NCBI RefSeq assembly: GCF_026810445.1
Contig: NZ_CP113949.1
Coordinates: 4,836,001 to 4,900,000 of the forward strand
DNA length: 64,000 nt
Source: Pseudomonas sp. BSw22131
Lineage (GTDB): Bacteria; Pseudomonadota; Gammaproteobacteria; Pseudomonadales; Pseudomonadaceae
Reading direction: 5' to 3'
Notes under the pieces: generated by a model
Databases searched by the model: none
Told to the model about the DNA's origin: nothing
What the model saw: only the letters and a program-made list of their open reading frames with translations
In this document: one piece after another, positions 25,384 to 40,856 of the stretch
Numbering within the stretch: the first letter of the stretch is position 1
Layout of the letters: every line of letters starts with the position of its first letter
Translations under genes and position numbers: made by a program

Positions 25384-27489
25384 TTAAACGCCCGAAGCCT
25401 TGGCTGCTGCTACGTCTTTGATCGACAGCTTGATGCGGCCACGGTTGTCCACGTCCAGCACGAGAACTTCGACTTCCTGGCCTTCTTGCAGCACGTCAGT
25501 CACTTTCTCTACGCGAGCATCGCTCAGCATGGAGATGTGAACCAGACCGTCTTTGCCCGGCAGGATGTTGACGAATGCGCCGAAGTCGACGATGCGCTCT
25601 ACCTTACCGACATAGATCTTGCCGATCTCGGCTTCAGCGGTGATACCCAGGACGCGCTGACGAGCAGCTTCGGCCGCTTCCTTGGTTTCGCCGAAGATCT
25701 TGATCGAGCCGTCGTCTTCGATGTCGATCGAAGCCTTGGTCTCTTCACAGATCGCACGAATCGTCGCGCCGCCTTTACCGATGACGTCACGGATTTTGTC
25801 GGTGTCGATTTTCATCGCGATCATGGTCGGAGCATTTTCCGACAGCTCGGTACGCGACTGACCAATGATCTGGTTCATCTGACCGAGGATGTTCAGGCGA
25901 GCTTCAAGGGCTTGGCCCAGAGCGATCTCCATGATTTCTTCGGTGATACCTTTGATCTTGATGTCCATCTGCAGCGCAGTGACGCCTTTGGCGGTACCGG
26001 CTACTTTGAAGTCCATGTCGCCAAGGTGGTCTTCGTCACCCAGGATGTCGGTCAGGATGGCGAACTTCTCGCCTTCTTTAACCAGACCCATGGCGATACC
26101 GGCAACAGGTGCCTTCATCGGAACGCCGGCGTCCATCAGAGCCAGCGAAGCGCCACAGACCGAAGCCATCGAGCTTGAGCCGTTGGATTCGGTGATTTCC
26201 GATACAACACGGATGGTGTACGGGAACACGTCAGCGGCAGGCAGCATGGCCTGAACCGAACGACGAGCCAGACGGCCGTGACCGATTTCACGACGACCCG
26301 CGCCGCCCATACGACCACACTCGCCCACCGAAAACGGAGGGAAGTTGTAGTGCAGCATGAAGGGGTCTTTTTTCTCGCCTTCTAGGGTGTCCAACAGCTG
26401 TGCATCACGCGCCGTACCCAAGGTCGCAACAACCAGCGCCTGAGTTTCGCCACGGGTGAACAGTGCCGAACCGTGAGTCTTCGGCAAAACGCCGACCTCA
26501 ATGTTCAGCGGACGTACGGTTTTGGTGTCGCGACCGTCGATACGTGGTTTGCCGTTAACGATGTTTTCGCGAACGGTGCGGTATTCGATTTCGCCGAAAG
26601 CAGCTTTCACTTCGCTGGCAGACGGGCTGCCTTCTTCTACAGCGAGCTTGGCAACGATCTGATCTTTCAGCTCGCCCAGACGCGCATAGCGGTCAGCCTT
26701 GACGGTAATGGTGTAGGCCTGGGAAATCGCGTCGCCGAATTCGGAACGGATAGCACCCAGCAATGCGGTAGCCTCAGGCTTCGGTGCCCAGGCCCATGTA
26801 GGCTTGGCAGCTTCGGCAGCCAGTTCAGTAACTGCTTTGATGACCGACTGGAATTCGTCGTGAGCGAAAAGCACAGCGCCCAGCATCTGGTCTTCGGTCA
26901 GCTCTTTGGCTTCCGATTCAACCATCAGCACGGCTTCCGAAGTACCAGCAACGACCATGTCCAGACTCGATGCTTTCAGTTGCTCGTAAGTCGGGTTCAG
27001 CAAGTAGCCGGTGCTTTCGTGGAAAGCAACGCGCGCGGCACCAATCGGGCCGTCAAACGGAATGCCGGAGATCGCCAGCGCAGCCGAAGTACCGATCATC
27101 GCCGCGATGTCCGGATCAGTCTTTTTGCTGGTGGAAACGACGGTGCAGACAACCTGCACTTCGTTCATGAAACCTTCAGGAAACAGAGGGCGGATCGGAC
27201 GGTCGATCAAACGCGAAGTCAGCGTTTCTTTTTCGGAAGGACGGCCTTCACGCTTGAAGAAACCACCAGGGATCTTGCCAGCGGCGTAGGTCTTTTCCTG
27301 GTAGTGCACGGAAAGGGGGAAGAAGCCTTTGCTGGCGTCTGCATGCTTGGCGCCGACCACAGTCACGAGAACGGTGACGTCGTCGTCAACGGTGACCAAT
27401 ACTGCACCAGAAGCTTGACGGGCAATGCGGCCTGTCTCGAGGGTTACGGTCGATTGACCGAATTGAAACTTCTTGATTACCGGGTTCAC
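25384..27489 (-). CDS. pnp: Polyribonucleotide nucleotidyltransferase
   Basis: 701 residues, standard PNPase length. Two RNase PH domains (first: [30 protein letters not shown]; second around [23 protein letters not shown] with the [15 protein letters not shown] core), a KH domain ([15 protein letters not shown], about 560) and an S1 domain ([20 protein letters not shown], about 620). It degrades mRNA 3' to 5' using phosphate and is part of the RNA degradosome. Last gene of the rimP-to-pnp series, 175 bases after rpsO, with its own terminator. Confidence 0.98.
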   Translation of the reverse strand: MNPVIKKFQFGQSTVTLETGRIARQASGAVLVTVDDDVTVLVTVVGAKHADASKGFFPLSVHYQEKTYAAGKIPGGFFKREGRPSEKETLTSRLIDRPIRPLFPEGFMNEVQVVCTVVSTSKKTDPDIAAMIGTSAALAISGIPFDGPIGAARVAFHESTGYLLNPTYEQLKASSLDMVVAGTSEAVLMVESEAKELTEDQMLGAVLFAHDEFQSVIKAVTELAAEAAKPTWAWAPKPEATALLGAIRSEFGDAISQAYTITVKADRYARLGELKDQIVAKLAVEEGSPSASEVKAAFGEIEYRTVRENIVNGKPRIDGRDTKTVRPLNIEVGVLPKTHGSALFTRGETQALVVATLGTARDAQLLDTLEGEKKDPFMLHYNFPPFSVGECGRMGGAGRREIGHGRLARRSVQAMLPAADVFPYTIRVVSEITESNGSSSMASVCGASLALMDAGVPMKAPVAGIAMGLVKEGEKFAILTDILGDEDHLGDMDFKVAGTAKGVTALQMDIKIKGITEEIMEIALGQALEARLNILGQMNQIIGQSRTELSENAPTMIAMKIDTDKIRDVIGKGGATIRAICEETKASIDIEDDGSIKIFGETKEAAEAARQRVLGITAEAEIGKIYVGKVERIVDFGAFVNILPGKDGLVHISMLSDARVEKVTDVLQEGQEVEVLVLDVDNRGRIKLSIKDVAAAKASGV

Positions 27490-27605
27490 GGTTTCCTACC
27501 TTATTTGTGGCTCTTGGGGGAACTGGTTTCTTGCGAATTCTTGGGCAGCGGCGGGAATCGGACCCGTCGGCAGTCCAGATAAAACTTGAGGCTGGAAGCC
27601 TGCCC

Positions 27606-27630
27606 GGCACACCGAAACAACCGGTGAGCC
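27606..27630 (-). terminator. Stem-loop between rpsO and pnp (terminator or RNase III site)
   Basis: GGCTCACCG-GTTGTTT-CGGTGTGCC on the minus strand, one mismatch, 35 bases after rpsO. In E. coli the equivalent gap holds the rpsO attenuator and the RNase III site that autoregulates pnp; equivalence is inferred from position. Confidence 0.55.
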
Positions 27631-27664
27631 TGCGACAGACAACCAACCTCTATCCGAGTCGTTA

Positions 27665-27934
27665 TTAGCGACGCAGACCCAGACGCGAGATCAGGGCGCT
27701 GTAGCGGCTGATCTCTTTGCCTTTCAGGTAATCCAGCAGCTTGCGACGCTGGTTTACCATGCGGATCAGACCACGACGAGAGTGGTGATCTTTACCGTTG
27801 GCTTTGAAGTGACCCTGCAGTTTGTTGATGTTGGCGGTCAGCAGTGCAACTTGCACTTCTGGCGAACCAGTATCACCAACAGCTTGCTGGTAGTCGGCTA
27901 CGATCTGAGCTTTTTCTTCAACGCTGAGTGCCAT
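27665..27934 (-). CDS. rpsO: 30S ribosomal protein S15
   Basis: 89 residues from the ATG at 27934 ([16 protein letters not shown]), exactly the family length; an in-frame upstream start is rejected. The conserved [31 protein letters not shown] stretch binds the 16S rRNA central domain and, in E. coli, its own mRNA. Lies 151 bases after truB and 175 before pnp in the usual order. Confidence 0.98.
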   Translation of the reverse strand: MALSVEEKAQIVADYQQAVGDTGSPEVQVALLTANINKLQGHFKANGKDHHSRRGLIRMVNQRRKLLDYLKGKEISRYSALISRLGLRR

Positions 27935-28085
27935 GTGGGCAATCCTTTTATCAAGAAATCGTTTCAGAGAAACGACTTCAACAGGCCGAGAGCAAACTCT
28001 CGTATTAAAAAGTGAGGAGTGACCATGCCTGTTAACAGCCACCCTCGTACCACCGAAACAGCAAAACCTGCCCCGATGGGTCCGG

Positions 28086-29003
28086 TCATTCTGACCGAAT
28101 CAGTCGACGTGGCGCGATACGCCCGTCTTCACTCACTTCACCGATCCCGATGAAGCGTCCTTGATGATCCTGCACCCGCACCATGCCAAATTGCGGAGCG
28201 TCCGGGGCTCTTACGGGCTGACCATGCAGCCAGTAAAACGAACTGTGCTCGGAAAACTGCAGCAGTGGCCAGTGCAACAAGCCGCTGTCCGATGGCATCA
28301 GGAAACGATCAACTGCCTCGTGACCGCCCTCGGCATGCATGGCCTCAAGCTCTTCAAGCGTCACCGTCTGGGAGAGGTCGAACGGCCCCGCCTGCGTGCG
28401 ACGCAGCTCGGCAACGTAAGCACCACAACCCAGTTGCTCGCCGATGTCTTCGACCAGGGTACGGATATAAGTACCCTTGGTGCAGTCCACCGAAAGCCTT
28501 GCGGTTTCGCCTTCGCATGCCAGTAATTCCAGGCGCGTAATAGTAACAGAACGCGGTTCACGCTCCACCACTTCCCCTGCACGCGCCAGCTTGTATAGAG
28601 GCTGGCCATCACGTTTGAGAGCAGAGTACATCGGAGGTATCTGACTGATTTCGCCGCGAAAAGAAGGCAGAACCGCCTCGATATCAGTACGACCAACGGT
28701 CACCGGACGCGTCTGCAAAACTTCACCTTCGGCGTCTGCCGTGGTGGTGGTCTTGCCGAGCTGAGCCAGGGTTTCATAACCCTTGTCCGAATCGAGGAGG
28801 TACTGAGAAAACTTGGTTGCCTCGCCGAAACATAGCGGAAGCACGCCAGTCGCCAGCGGATCAAGACTGCCGGTGTGGCCTGCCTTTTCTGCGTTGAGCA
28901 GCCAGCGGACTTTCTGTAAAGCCGCGTTCGAGGTAAACCCCAGCGGCTTGTCGAGGAGGATGATCCCACTGACGTTCCGGCGAATACGCTTGACCTGAGC
29001 CAC
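28086..29003 (-). CDS. truB: tRNA pseudouridine(55) synthase
   Basis: 305 residues. The catalytic Asp lies in [16 protein letters not shown] near residue 48, preceded by [14 protein letters not shown]; the later segment [16 protein letters not shown] is also diagnostic. It makes pseudouridine 55 in the T-loop of tRNAs. Starts 3 bases after the rbfA stop, so the two are translated together. Confidence 0.98.
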   Translation of the reverse strand: MAQVKRIRRNVSGIILLDKPLGFTSNAALQKVRWLLNAEKAGHTGSLDPLATGVLPLCFGEATKFSQYLLDSDKGYETLAQLGKTTTTADAEGEVLQTRPVTVGRTDIEAVLPSFRGEISQIPPMYSALKRDGQPLYKLARAGEVVEREPRSVTITRLELLACEGETARLSVDCTKGTYIRTLVEDIGEQLGCGAYVAELRRTQAGPFDLSQTVTLEELEAMHAEGGHEAVDRFLMPSDSGLLHWPLLQFSEHSSFYWLHGQPVRAPDAPQFGMVRVQDHQGRFIGIGEVSEDGRIAPRRLIRSE

Positions 29004-29006
29004 ACC

Positions 29007-29408
29007 TTACTCCTCGGTACTGTCTGGCTTTTCGCCTTGCGGGTGCTGACCGTCTTCGGCCACCGCGCGCTCGATCAGCGCAGAAAGATGGGCGCCACGG
29101 ACAACGCTTTCGTCGTAGTGGAAATGCAACTGAGGCACGCTGCGCAACTTCATCTCACGCGCCAGCTGCATGCGCAGGAAGCCTGCTGCCGAATTGAGGA
29201 CTTTGATCGACTGCGCAATTTCTTCTGCACTGTCCTGACCCATCACGGTCATGAAGATCTTGGCGTGGCCTACATCGCGACTGACATCGACCGCGGTGAT
29301 TGTAACCAGCCCTACGCGGGGGTCCTTGATTTCACGACGGATCAGCTGTGCCAGCTCACGCTGCATCTGATCGCCGATACGTTGGGTACGGCTGTATTCT
29401 TTTGCCAT
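29007..29408 (-). CDS. rbfA: 30S ribosome-binding factor A
   Basis: 133 residues with the KH-like RbfA core: [45 protein letters not shown] and the C-terminal [11 protein letters not shown]. It helps mature the 16S rRNA 5' end and is needed in the cold. Sits between infB and truB; a stem-loop (CATGGC-AAAA-GCCATG, 29431-29446) precedes its start by about 23 bases. Confidence 0.97.
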   Translation of the reverse strand: MAKEYSRTQRIGDQMQRELAQLIRREIKDPRVGLVTITAVDVSRDVGHAKIFMTVMGQDSAEEIAQSIKVLNSAAGFLRMQLAREMKLRSVPQLHFHYDESVVRGAHLSALIERAVAEDGQHPQGEKPDSTEE

Positions 29409-29462
29409 GTATCGTTACCTGTCACTGACCCATGGCAAAAGCCATGCAGTCTGAAAGCGGCA

Positions 29463-29496
29463 AACGCCCGGCCTGGCAGAAGCCGGACCGGGCGTT
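29463..29496 (-). terminator. Strong stem-loop between infB and rbfA
   Basis: Outer arms AACGCCCGG/CCGGGCGTT with an inner imperfect stem; few T residues follow, so it may be a partial attenuator or an RNA-processing site, not a full terminator. Confidence 0.5.
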
Positions 29497-29567
29497 GCGT
29501 TTAGAGTCCATTTGCGAGCGTTGCGCATCTACGTGCAACACCCACAACGGCTCCTGAAGCTCGCGAA

Positions 29568-32111
29568 TTAGAGGCTGCGAGCCACTTGGACCTTCTCGAA
29601 CACTTCGATCTTGTCGCCGACCTTGACGTCGTTGTAGCTCTTGACGCCAATACCGCACTCCATGCCAGCACGTACTTCGGAAGCGTCATCCTTGAAGCGG
29701 CGCAGAGACTCCAGCTCGCCTTCGAAGATAACGATATCTTCACGCAGTACACGGATTGGACGATTACGGAAGACAACGCCTTCGAGCACCATGCAACCAG
29801 CGATCGCACCGAACTTCGGCGAACGGAACACATCACGCACTTCGGCGATGCCGAGGATGTTTTCACGAACGTCGCTGCCAAGCATACCGGTAAGGGCTTT
29901 CTTGACGTCTTCGATGATGTCGTAGATCACGTTGTAATAACGCATATCCAGACCTTCCTGCTCGACGATCTTGCGAGCGCCAGCATCGGCACGCACGTTG
30001 AAGCCAAACAGAACCGCGTTGGAAGCCAGCGCCAGGTTAGCGTCGCTTTCGGTGATACCACCGACACCGCCGCCGACTACGCGCACTTGCACTTCGTCGT
30101 TGCCCAAGCCATTCAAAGCGCCATTCAACGCTTCGAGCGATCCACGGACGTCCGATTTGAGGACGATATTGAGCGTCTTCTTCTCTTCCTGGCCCATGTT
30201 CTCGAAGATGTTTTCAAGCTTGCCGGCATGCGCACGAGCCAATTTGACTTCGCGGAACTTGCCTTGACGGAACATAGCAACTTCACGGGCTTTCTTCTCG
30301 TCCGCAACTACGCTCATCTCGTCGCCAGCATCCGGCGTACCGTCCAGGCCGAGAATCTCGACAGGGATGGATGGACCGGCTTCCTTGATCGGCTTGCCGT
30401 TTTCGTCGAGCATGGCGCGAACACGGCCGTAGTTCGAACCGACAAGGACCATGTCGCCCTGACGCAGCGTACCGTCTTGAACCAGCACTGTGGCAACCGG
30501 GCCACGACCTTTATCAAGGCGCGACTCGACCACGACACCACGACCTGGGGCCGAAGGTGTAGCCGTCAATTCAAGAACTTCTGCCTGCAACAGAACTGCT
30601 TCCAGCAACGCGTCGACACCGGTACCCATTTTCGCAGAGACCGAAACGAACGGCGTATCACCGCCCCACTCTTCGGACGTCACGCCGTGAACCGAAAGCT
30701 CACTACGGATACGATCGAGGTCAGCGCCAGGCTTGTCGATCTTGTTCACAGCAACTACCAACGGAACACCGGCAGCCTTGGCATGTTGAACAGCCTCGAT
30801 GGTCTGCGGCATCACGCCGTCGTCAGCAGCAACGACAAGGATCACGATGTCAGTCGCTTTGGCACCACGAGCACGCATAGCGGTAAACGCGGCGTGACCT
30901 GGGGTGTCGAGGAACGTCACCATGCCCCGCTCGGTTTCTACGTGGTACGCGCCGATGTGCTGAGTGATACCGCCGGCTTCGCCAGCAGCAACCTTGGCAC
31001 GACGGATGTAGTCGAGCAGCGAGGTTTTACCGTGGTCAACGTGACCCATGACGGTAACAACCGGAGCACGCGAGAACGCCTCGCCTTCAAACTTCAGCGA
31101 CTCAGCCAGGGAATCTTCCAGAGCGGTGTCGCTGACCAGGGTCACTTTGTGGCCCAGCTCTTCGGCGACCAGCTGGGCAGTTTCCTGATCCAGTACCTGG
31201 TTGATAGTGGCTGGCGTGCCCAGCTTGAACATGAACTTGATGATTTCAGCAGCCTTGACCGACATCTGCTGGGCAAGATCGCCAACAGTGATGGTCTCGC
31301 CGATCTTCACTTCGCGCACAACAGGGCCGGTTGGGCTCTGAAAACCGTGAGCGTTGCGTTTCTTCAGCTTGGCCTTGCCGCGACCACCACGACGGAAGCC
31401 ATCGCTTTCTTCGTCAGTAGTACGTGGCGCAACACGTGGAGCAGGCGCCTTTTCTTTAACAGATGCCCGATGCGGAGCGTTTTTGCGCTCGCCATCACCA
31501 CCACCGCCGCGACGACTGTTGTCATCGGCACGAGGCTTGTCAGGACGACGCTGCTCTTCGCGCTTGCGCACGTCGAGAGTGGGCGTCGGCGCTGCGACTG
31601 GCGTTTCCCGCACAGGCGCGGGAGCAACGGCCGGAGTCGGCTCAGGCGCAGGAGCGGCAACAGTGCCATTAGCATCAGAAGAGGGTTGAGCACCAGCAGG
31701 CTGGCGACGAGCTTCTTCCTCGGCACGCGCACGTGCTTCTTCTTCAGCCTTCTGGCGTGCGGCGTTATCTACTGCACGACGCTCATCCAGTTCACGCTTG
31801 CGCTCGGCTTCGATTTCTTCCGGGCTGCGCTGTACGAAGACTTTCTTTTTACGAACTTCAACACTGATGCTCTTGCTGCCAGCAACACGCAGTGTGCTTG
31901 TGGTTTTACGCTGCAACGTAATCTTGCGCGGTTCTTCCACCTTAGCCTTGTGACCGCTCTTCAAATGAGTCAAAAGGGCTTGTTTCTCAATATCAGTCAC
32001 ATCTTGCTCGGCGGCGGTGTGCGGCAGACCTGCCTCACGCATCTGCTGCAACAGGCGCTCTACCGGTGTTTTGACCTCATCGGCCAGTTGTTTCACCGTG
32101 ACTTGCGTCAT
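29568..32111 (-). CDS. infB: Translation initiation factor IF-2
   Basis: 847 residues. N-terminal IF2_N helix bundle ([21 protein letters not shown]), a long charged Ala/Glu/Arg linker (about 100-230), a second IF2_N, then the GTPase with G1 [10 protein letters not shown]3 DTPGHAAF and G4 NKID, and the C-terminal domains that bind fMet-tRNA. Lies 27 bases after nusA in the normal metY-rimP-nusA-infB order. Confidence 0.98.
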   Translation of the reverse strand: MTQVTVKQLADEVKTPVERLLQQMREAGLPHTAAEQDVTDIEKQALLTHLKSGHKAKVEEPRKITLQRKTTSTLRVAGSKSISVEVRKKKVFVQRSPEEIEAERKRELDERRAVDNAARQKAEEEARARAEEEARRQPAGAQPSSDANGTVAAPAPEPTPAVAPAPVRETPVAAPTPTLDVRKREEQRRPDKPRADDNSRRGGGGDGERKNAPHRASVKEKAPAPRVAPRTTDEESDGFRRGGRGKAKLKKRNAHGFQSPTGPVVREVKIGETITVGDLAQQMSVKAAEIIKFMFKLGTPATINQVLDQETAQLVAEELGHKVTLVSDTALEDSLAESLKFEGEAFSRAPVVTVMGHVDHGKTSLLDYIRRAKVAAGEAGGITQHIGAYHVETERGMVTFLDTPGHAAFTAMRARGAKATDIVILVVAADDGVMPQTIEAVQHAKAAGVPLVVAVNKIDKPGADLDRIRSELSVHGVTSEEWGGDTPFVSVSAKMGTGVDALLEAVLLQAEVLELTATPSAPGRGVVVESRLDKGRGPVATVLVQDGTLRQGDMVLVGSNYGRVRAMLDENGKPIKEAGPSIPVEILGLDGTPDAGDEMSVVADEKKAREVAMFRQGKFREVKLARAHAGKLENIFENMGQEEKKTLNIVLKSDVRGSLEALNGALNGLGNDEVQVRVVGGGVGGITESDANLALASNAVLFGFNVRADAGARKIVEQEGLDMRYYNVIYDIIEDVKKALTGMLGSDVRENILGIAEVRDVFRSPKFGAIAGCMVLEGVVFRNRPIRVLREDIVIFEGELESLRRFKDDASEVRAGMECGIGVKSYNDVKVGDKIEVFEKVQVARSL

Positions 32112-32138
32112 GCACTTCTCTCCTCAGGCCGCGCCTAA

Positions 32139-33620
32139 TTACTCGAACCAGTGGGCTCGGGCGGCCATGATCAACTTGCCGGCACGATCATCGTCAATGC
32201 CGTCGATGTCGAGCAGGTCGTCAATAGACTGCTCGGCCAGGTCTTCGCGGGTAACTACGCCGCGCACCGCCAGTTCCATCGCCAAATCCTTGTCCATACC
32301 CTCAAGTGAGAGCAGGTCTTCGGCGGGATGGGCGTCTGCCAGCTTTTCCTCAGTAGCGATGGCTTTGGTCAACAAACGATCCTTGGCCCGAGCGCGAAGC
32401 TCGTTGACGGTATCCTCGTCAAAGCCGTCGATGTTGAGCATCTCCTCCACCGGTACGTAGGCAATCTCTTCCAGGCTGGTGAAACCTTCGTCAACCAGCA
32501 CCTGAGCCAGATCTTCATCGACTTCCAGCTCGTCGATGAAGTTGCGCAAGATGTCACCGGTTTCTGCCTGTTGCTTAGCCTGGATGTCCGATTCGGTCAT
32601 CACGTTCAATGTCCAGCCAGTCAGTTGACTGGCCAGCCGCACGTTCTGACCACCACGACCAATCGCCTGGGCCAGGTTGTCTGCGCCTACAGCGATGTCC
32701 ATGGCATGGGCATCTTCATCAACAATGATCGCCGCTACTTCAGCAGGCGACATTGCGTTAATCACAAACTGCGCCGGGTTGTCGTCCCACAGCACGATGT
32801 CCACACGCTCTCCGCCCAACTCGCCGGAAACTGCTTGAACACGCGAACCGCGCATGCCGATGCAGGCGCCTTGCGGGTCAATGCGTTTATCCTTGGAGCG
32901 AACTGCAATCTTTGCGCGCGAGCCTGGATCACGGGAGGCAGCCATCACCTCGATCAGACCTTCGGCAATTTCAGGAACTTCAATCCGGAAAAGCTCGATC
33001 AGCATCTCTGGCGCAGTACGCGACAGAATCAACTGAGGCCCGCGGTTTTCTGTGCGGATTTCCTTCAACAGCGCACGCACGCGGACGCCGACACGGAAGT
33101 TTTCCCGCGAAATGATGTCTTCACGCGCAAGCAGTGCTTCTGCATTGTTACCCAAGTCGACGATGACATTGTCACGTGTAACTTTTTTAACAGTGCCGGA
33201 AATAATTTCGCCCAGACGCTCACGGTAAGCATCCACAACTTGAGCTCGCTCGGCTTCGCGAACTTTCTGCACGATGACCTGCTTGGCGGTCTGCGCAGCG
33301 ATGCGGCCGAACTCAATGGAATCAATCTTTTCTTCTATCACGTCGCCAACGTTAGAGCCGGGGTGCGTCTGAGCAACTTTGCTCGGCCACGTTTCAATAG
33401 CCGGGTCGTCGAGATCGTCTTCTTCAACGACGGTCCAGCGACGGAAAGTCTCATATGCACCTGTGTGGCGATTAATCTCCACACGCAGGTCTACTTCGTC
33501 TTCAAAGCGCTTCTTGGTGGCCGTAGCCAGAGCTATTTCAAGAGCTTCAAAAATCACATCGGCCGGTACGCCTTTTTCATTGGATACCGATTCAACAACC
33601 AGCAGTACTTCTTTGCTCAT
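32139..33620 (-). CDS. nusA: Transcription termination/antitermination factor NusA
   Basis: 493 residues from the ATG at 33620 ([17 protein letters not shown]); a start seven codons earlier is less likely. NusA N-terminal domain, S1 domain ([21 protein letters not shown]), two KH domains ([33 protein letters not shown]) and two C-terminal acidic repeats ([19 protein letters not shown] helix-hairpin units), as in E. coli. It modulates pausing, termination and rRNA antitermination. Confidence 0.98.
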   Translation of the reverse strand: MSKEVLLVVESVSNEKGVPADVIFEALEIALATATKKRFEDEVDLRVEINRHTGAYETFRRWTVVEEDDLDDPAIETWPSKVAQTHPGSNVGDVIEEKIDSIEFGRIAAQTAKQVIVQKVREAERAQVVDAYRERLGEIISGTVKKVTRDNVIVDLGNNAEALLAREDIISRENFRVGVRVRALLKEIRTENRGPQLILSRTAPEMLIELFRIEVPEIAEGLIEVMAASRDPGSRAKIAVRSKDKRIDPQGACIGMRGSRVQAVSGELGGERVDIVLWDDNPAQFVINAMSPAEVAAIIVDEDAHAMDIAVGADNLAQAIGRGGQNVRLASQLTGWTLNVMTESDIQAKQQAETGDILRNFIDELEVDEDLAQVLVDEGFTSLEEIAYVPVEEMLNIDGFDEDTVNELRARAKDRLLTKAIATEEKLADAHPAEDLLSLEGMDKDLAMELAVRGVVTREDLAEQSIDDLLDIDGIDDDRAGKLIMAARAHWFE

Positions 33621-33679
33621 CGTACGCCTCGCCTTTCGCAAGCCATTGGATCCGCGGGATCCGCAGTATCTGGCACGTC

Positions 33680-34138
33680 TCAGTCAAACGTGGGAATAAT
33701 GTTGGCTTTGTCGATCTGATCGATCGGCAACAAGAACTCGTGATCATCCATCTGGACCACGACATCCTGCTCCTCCACCCCGCGGAGAAGGCCTTGAAAG
33801 TTGCGTCGACCTTCAAAGGGCGAACGCAGCTTTATCTTCACTTGTTCCCCGGCAAACAAAGCAAACTGCTCGATTGTGAACAGTGGGCGTTCCATGCCTG
33901 GAGACGAAACCTCTAGCGTGTATTCGGAGCTGATAGGATCTTCTACGTCCAGAACACCGCTGATCTGACGGCTGACGATCGCGCAATCGTCCACCAACAC
34001 GCCGCCTTCTTTATCGATATAAACGCGCAACATCGAGTGACGCCCTTGGGATGAATACTCGATACCCCAGCATTCATAGCCTAGGGCCACGACCACCGGG
34101 GCCAACAAGTCCTGCAACTGTTCTAGCTTGCTCGACAC
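33680..34138 (-). CDS. rimP: Ribosome maturation factor RimP
   Basis: 152 residues from the GTG at 34138, which has GAGGGGG at the proper distance; an in-frame ATG six codons upstream lacks one. N-terminal domain with [10 protein letters not shown] and the C-terminal SH3-like domain ending in [17 protein letters not shown]. It is needed for 30S assembly. First protein gene of the operon, 60 bases before nusA. Confidence 0.96.
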   Translation of the reverse strand: MSSKLEQLQDLLAPVVVALGYECWGIEYSSQGRHSMLRVYIDKEGGVLVDDCAIVSRQISGVLDVEDPISSEYTLEVSSPGMERPLFTIEQFALFAGEQVKIKLRSPFEGRRNFQGLLRGVEEQDVVVQMDDHEFLLPIDQIDKANIIPTFD

Positions 34139-34165
34139 CTGAACCCCCTCGTGCATGCTGCAAAT

Positions 34166-34187
34166 AAAAAATGGGCAGAAGCCCAAT
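34166..34187 (-). terminator. Terminator/attenuator just upstream of rimP
   Basis: Minus strand ATTGGGC-TTCT-GCCCAT followed by TTTTTTATTTG: a short GC stem with a long U run. It lies between the tRNA-fMet terminator and rimP, so transcripts entering from the tRNA must pass two terminators. Confidence 0.75.
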
Positions 34188-34234
34188 CATGAAAAACGCC
34201 GGCCTGAGGCAGCGTAATAAAGTGTCCAGCTAAC

Positions 34235-34256
34235 AAAAAGCCCCTGAAAAGGGGCT
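34235..34256 (-). terminator. Rho-independent terminator of tRNA-fMet
   Basis: Minus strand AGCCCC-TTTTCA-GGGGCT followed by TTTTTG, 11 bases after the CCA end of the tRNA. Confidence 0.9.
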
Positions 34257-34266
34257 CCGCTAAAAC

Positions 34267-34343
<77 letters not shown>

Positions 34344-34405
34344 ACAAAGCTGGGGCGGAAGTATACGACCGATCCCTTGAAGAATCAATCCAACATCCAC
34401 CTACA

Positions 34406-34427
34406 AGAAAGCCCGCTACTGCGGGCT
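34406..34427 (-). terminator. Terminator after tRNA-Leu
   Basis: Minus strand AGCCCGC-AGTA-GCGGGCT-TTCTT, 12 bases after the tRNA-Leu CCA end; separates the secG/tRNA-Leu transcript from tRNA-fMet. Confidence 0.75.
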
Positions 34428-34438
34428 AACTTGTTAAT

Positions 34439-34524
34439 TGGTACCGAGAAGGGGACTCGAACCCCTACACCCTATGGGCACAACCACCTCAAGGTTGCGT
34501 GTCTACCAATTCCACCACCTCGGC
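34439..34524 (-). tRNA. tRNA-Leu (anticodon GAG)
   Basis: 86 bases, GCCGAGG at the 5' end, long class II variable arm (TGCCCATAGGGTGT region), anticodon loop TTGAGGT giving GAG, T-loop GGTTCGAGTCC, encoded CCA. Lies 45 bases after secG and is probably processed from the same transcript. Confidence 0.97.
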
Positions 34525-34569
34525 ATTACAACTCTTTTTGCAGCCAAAACATCGACCGCGAATTCTGTC

Positions 34570-35713
<1,144 letters not shown>

Positions 35714-35779
35714 GCTGTACCTCGTCGGTCAAAGTGGGCGCAGATGTTACCCAACAGATTGAACACTGGCAAGCCGAAT

Positions 35780-37123
35780 TCAGGCACAAACTTCCGTAAC
35801 CAGTTTGGCCAGCTCATCCGCGTAACCCCGAACCTGCTGTTCGTCCTCTCCCTCGACCATCACGCGCACAAGTGGCTCAGTGCCCGACTTGCGCAACAAA
35901 ACTCGGCCACGCCCCGCCATTGCTGTGGTCACTCTGTCGCAAGCTTCCATGACTGCTGGGTGCGTTACCGGGTCGACGTCGCCGCCACCGAAGCGCACAT
36001 TGACCAGAACTTGAGGGCATTTACGTAAAGCCTGCCTTGATTGCGCGAGGCTTTCACCGCTGCGGCGCAGCGCAAGTAGCACCTGCAACGCTGCGATAAT
36101 TGCATCACCTGTCGTCGTGTGCTGGAAACAAACGATGTGCCCTGAGTTTTCGCCCCCCACTTGCCAGTCACGCTCAAGCAGTTCGGCAATCACGTAGCGG
36201 TCGCCAACATTGGCGCGCACAAATGGAATGTTCAACTCTCCGAGAGCCAACTCCAGCCCAAGATTGCTCATAAGTGTTCCAACAACGCCACCCTGTAGCC
36301 GGCCACGCTGTTGCAAATCACGGGCGATAATGAACAAAAGCTCATCTCCATCAACGATGGCACCCGTGTGGTCGACCATTAGCACGCGGTCCCCGTCTCC
36401 ATCGAAGCCAATACCCATATCGGCTTTTTCGGCCACCACAGCAGCCTGAAGCGCGCCCATATGGGTGGAGCCACAGTCATCATTGATATTCAAACCGTTC
36501 GGCGAAGCCGACAGCACGGTGACTTGAGCGCCCAGCTCGCGAAACACGTTCGGTGCCACCTTATAGGTAGCACCATGCGCGCAGTCGATGACTAATTTTA
36601 GACCAGCAAAGTCAGTACTGGTGGGTACGCTGCTCTTACAAAACTCGATGTAACGACCAGCCGCGTCGTTGACTCGTGAAACCTTCCCCAGCATTTCCGA
36701 CTCGGCAACAGTCATTGGGGCGTCAAGCAACTCCTCGATCATCATCTCGATCTCGTCCGGCAATTTGGTACCTTGCCCAGAGAAAAACTTAATGCCGTTG
36801 TCATGATGAGGATTGTGCGACGCACTGATGACGATACCCGCTTCGGCATGGAACGTTCGGGTCAGGTAAGCGATCGCAGGCGTAGGCATTGGCCCCAGTA
36901 ACATGACATCCGCCCCCGCCGCCGAGAGTCCAGCCTCAAGTGCCGACTCGAACATGTAGCCGGAAATCCGTGTGTCTTTGCCAACCAGAATTCGGCAAGC
37001 GCCCATCTTGCGAAATGCCATGCCAGCAGCCCAGCCCAGCTTGAGCATGAAGTCCGGAGTGATCGGGAACTGCCCCACACGACCGCGTATGCCGTCGGTT
37101 CCGAAATATTTCTTGGTTGTCAT
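35780..37123 (-). CDS. glmM: Phosphoglucosamine mutase
   Basis: 447 residues from the ATG at 37123 ([14 protein letters not shown]). The phosphorylated Ser is in [13 protein letters not shown] near residue 102, the Mg2+ loop is [10 protein letters not shown] and the sugar-binding loop GGENSGHI. Converts glucosamine 6-phosphate to glucosamine 1-phosphate for UDP-GlcNAc, so it feeds peptidoglycan and LPS. Lies 16 bases after folP. Confidence 0.98.
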   Translation of the reverse strand: MTTKKYFGTDGIRGRVGQFPITPDFMLKLGWAAGMAFRKMGACRILVGKDTRISGYMFESALEAGLSAAGADVMLLGPMPTPAIAYLTRTFHAEAGIVISASHNPHHDNGIKFFSGQGTKLPDEIEMMIEELLDAPMTVAESEMLGKVSRVNDAAGRYIEFCKSSVPTSTDFAGLKLVIDCAHGATYKVAPNVFRELGAQVTVLSASPNGLNINDDCGSTHMGALQAAVVAEKADMGIGFDGDGDRVLMVDHTGAIVDGDELLFIIARDLQQRGRLQGGVVGTLMSNLGLELALGELNIPFVRANVGDRYVIAELLERDWQVGGENSGHIVCFQHTTTGDAIIAALQVLLALRRSGESLAQSRQALRKCPQVLVNVRFGGGDVDPVTHPAVMEACDRVTTAMAGRGRVLLRKSGTEPLVRVMVEGEDEQQVRGYADELAKLVTEVCA

Positions 37124-37139
37124 AAAAGCTCCATCATTC

Positions 37140-37991
37140 TTATTTTGCCGATTCAACAGCGGCAATCATGCGCACAACGTCGACCGTTTCAGGCACATCG
37201 TGCACACGCAGGATTCGTGCGCCTTGGATCATCGCCATAGCAGCTAGCGCCAAGCCGCCGTAAAGACGCTCGTTAACAGGCCGATCCAGCACCTTGCCAA
37301 TCATACTTTTGCGCGACACGCCCACCAGCAAGGGACGCCCCAGCTTGTGGAGGATATGCATGTGCTTGAACAGGCTGAGATTATGATCGACCGTTTTGGC
37401 AAAGCCAAAGCCCGGATCAAGGATAATCCGATCTCGATCAATGCCGGCAGCCATGCATTCATCCATTCGGTCCGACAAGAACACGCCGACCTCTGTCAGG
37501 AGGTCTTCGTAGTGTGGATCGAGCTGCATATCAGTAGGTTCGCCGAGCATATGCATCAGGCAAACGGGCAGCCCAGTGGATGCAGCAGCCTCCAAAGCAC
37601 CTTCACGCCGCAGTGAGCGGACATCGTTGATCAGCCCAGCACCTAAGCGCGCAGCCTCCAGCATGACCGCAGGTGTGGAGGTATCCACTGAAATGATCAC
37701 ATCGAGCTCTCGATGGATCGCCTCGACGATCGAGGCGACACGCTGCAATTCACCATCCGAAGAAACGGGAACTGCGCCAGGGCGGGTTGACTCGCCGCCT
37801 ACGTCTATCAAGGTTGCGCCCGCGGCAATCATCGACTCCGCATGACGCAATGCGGCATCCCGCTGCGCGAAGCGGCCGCCATCAGAAAACGAATCGGGGG
37901 TGACATTCAAGATGCCCATGACGTGCGTCCGGGCCAAATCAAGAACCCGGTTGCCGCAAGGCAACCGGGTTGGGTACAGCGCAGAAGTCAT
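37140..37991 (-). CDS. folP: Dihydropteroate synthase
   Basis: 283 residues. Both signatures are present: [15 protein letters not shown] (25-39) and [15 protein letters not shown] (about 58-72), with the pterin-site segment [11 protein letters not shown]. Joins p-aminobenzoate with the pterin pyrophosphate in folate synthesis and is the sulfonamide target. Follows ftsH by 8 bases, as in E. coli (ftsH-folP-glmM). Confidence 0.98.
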   Translation of the reverse strand: MTSALYPTRLPCGNRVLDLARTHVMGILNVTPDSFSDGGRFAQRDAALRHAESMIAAGATLIDVGGESTRPGAVPVSSDGELQRVASIVEAIHRELDVIISVDTSTPAVMLEAARLGAGLINDVRSLRREGALEAAASTGLPVCLMHMLGEPTDMQLDPHYEDLLTEVGVFLSDRMDECMAAGIDRDRIILDPGFGFAKTVDHNLSLFKHMHILHKLGRPLLVGVSRKSMIGKVLDRPVNERLYGGLALAAMAMIQGARILRVHDVPETVDVVRMIAAVESAK

Positions 37992-37999
37992 ATCAAACC

Positions 38000-39910
<1,911 letters not shown>

Positions 39911-40101
39911 ATCGTTCAATTAGCTACCCTCTGAAGCAAACCCCAGGCTGGGGGGTGCCTCGCATGATATTCACCGGCCTAACTTACTACAGATCCTACA
40001 GGCGCGGCAGGCGGCGTCTGTAACCCTTTGTGAAACTTTGACTGCAAGATCTTGCGAATGCTCCACCAATAAAGCCATTCAAAAAAAGCTATGGCCCCAC
40101 A

Positions 40102-40752
40102 TCAAAGTCTTTCGACGCTCGCAGACCCTTCGATACCTCGAAATCCGCGTCCCAGCAGATATTGCTCGCGGGAACGATCACGCGAAGACAAAGGTTTACG
40201 CATCTGCACCTTGTCAAACAGCTTGCGGATGTCCTTGTGATAGACGTCAAAGCCTTCGCCCTGGAAAACCTTGATCAGGAAGTCACCACCAGGCCTTAAG
40301 ACCCGCCCAGCCAGATCAAGTGCCAGTTCGCACAGAAACATAGCGCGCGGCATGTCGACAGCGCTTAGTCCACTCATATTGGGGGCCATATCGGAAATCA
40401 CAAGGTCTACCTGCGTATTACCGACAGCTTCAAGGATTTGAGCAAGTACGGCGTCCTCCGTGAAATCCCCTTGAATGAAGGTCACATCAGGGATGCTGTC
40501 CATCTCAAGGATGTCAGAGGCGATCAATCTACCCTGCCCACCAATCAGACGACTGGTCACCTGGGACCAGCCACCCGGCGCTGCACCGAGATCGATCACG
40601 GTCATGCCTGGACGGATAATTTTGTCTTTTTCCTGAATCTCGAGCAGCTTGTAGCTGGCGCGCGAACGGTAGCCGTCTTTCTGCGCCATTTTGACGTACT
40701 TGTCGTCGAAATGCTCTTTGAGCCAGTTATGGCTTGTCTTGGAACGGGCCAC
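40102..40752 (-). CDS. rlmE: 23S rRNA 2'-O-ribose U2552 methyltransferase
   Basis: 216 residues from the GTG at 40752, which has GAGG at the right distance; the longer frame from 40764 adds MRCY only. FtsJ fold with [14 protein letters not shown] (SAM site), the K-D-K-E tetrad including SDMAPNMSG and [10 protein letters not shown]. Methylates U2552 in the A-loop and matures the 50S subunit. Divergent from yhbY; upstream of ftsH in the conserved order. Confidence 0.97.
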   Translation of the reverse strand: MARSKTSHNWLKEHFDDKYVKMAQKDGYRSRASYKLLEIQEKDKIIRPGMTVIDLGAAPGGWSQVTSRLIGGQGRLIASDILEMDSIPDVTFIQGDFTEDAVLAQILEAVGNTQVDLVISDMAPNMSGLSAVDMPRAMFLCELALDLAGRVLRPGGDFLIKVFQGEGFDVYHKDIRKLFDKVQMRKPLSSRDRSREQYLLGRGFRGIEGSASVERL

Positions 40753-40856
40753 GTAGCACCTCAAAATTGGACGAGTCGCGATTAACTGGGCGGTCCCGGA
40801 CTCGCTCGGGTAAACTGGCCGCCGCTTTTTACAAGATCAGACGCAGAGGTCAGATT

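Noticed and set aside
29586..32138. An 850-codon open frame on the plus strand opposite infB
   Set aside because: It is the antisense shadow of infB in GC-rich DNA; its product is low-complexity and unlike any protein, while the minus strand encodes IF-2 with all motifs.
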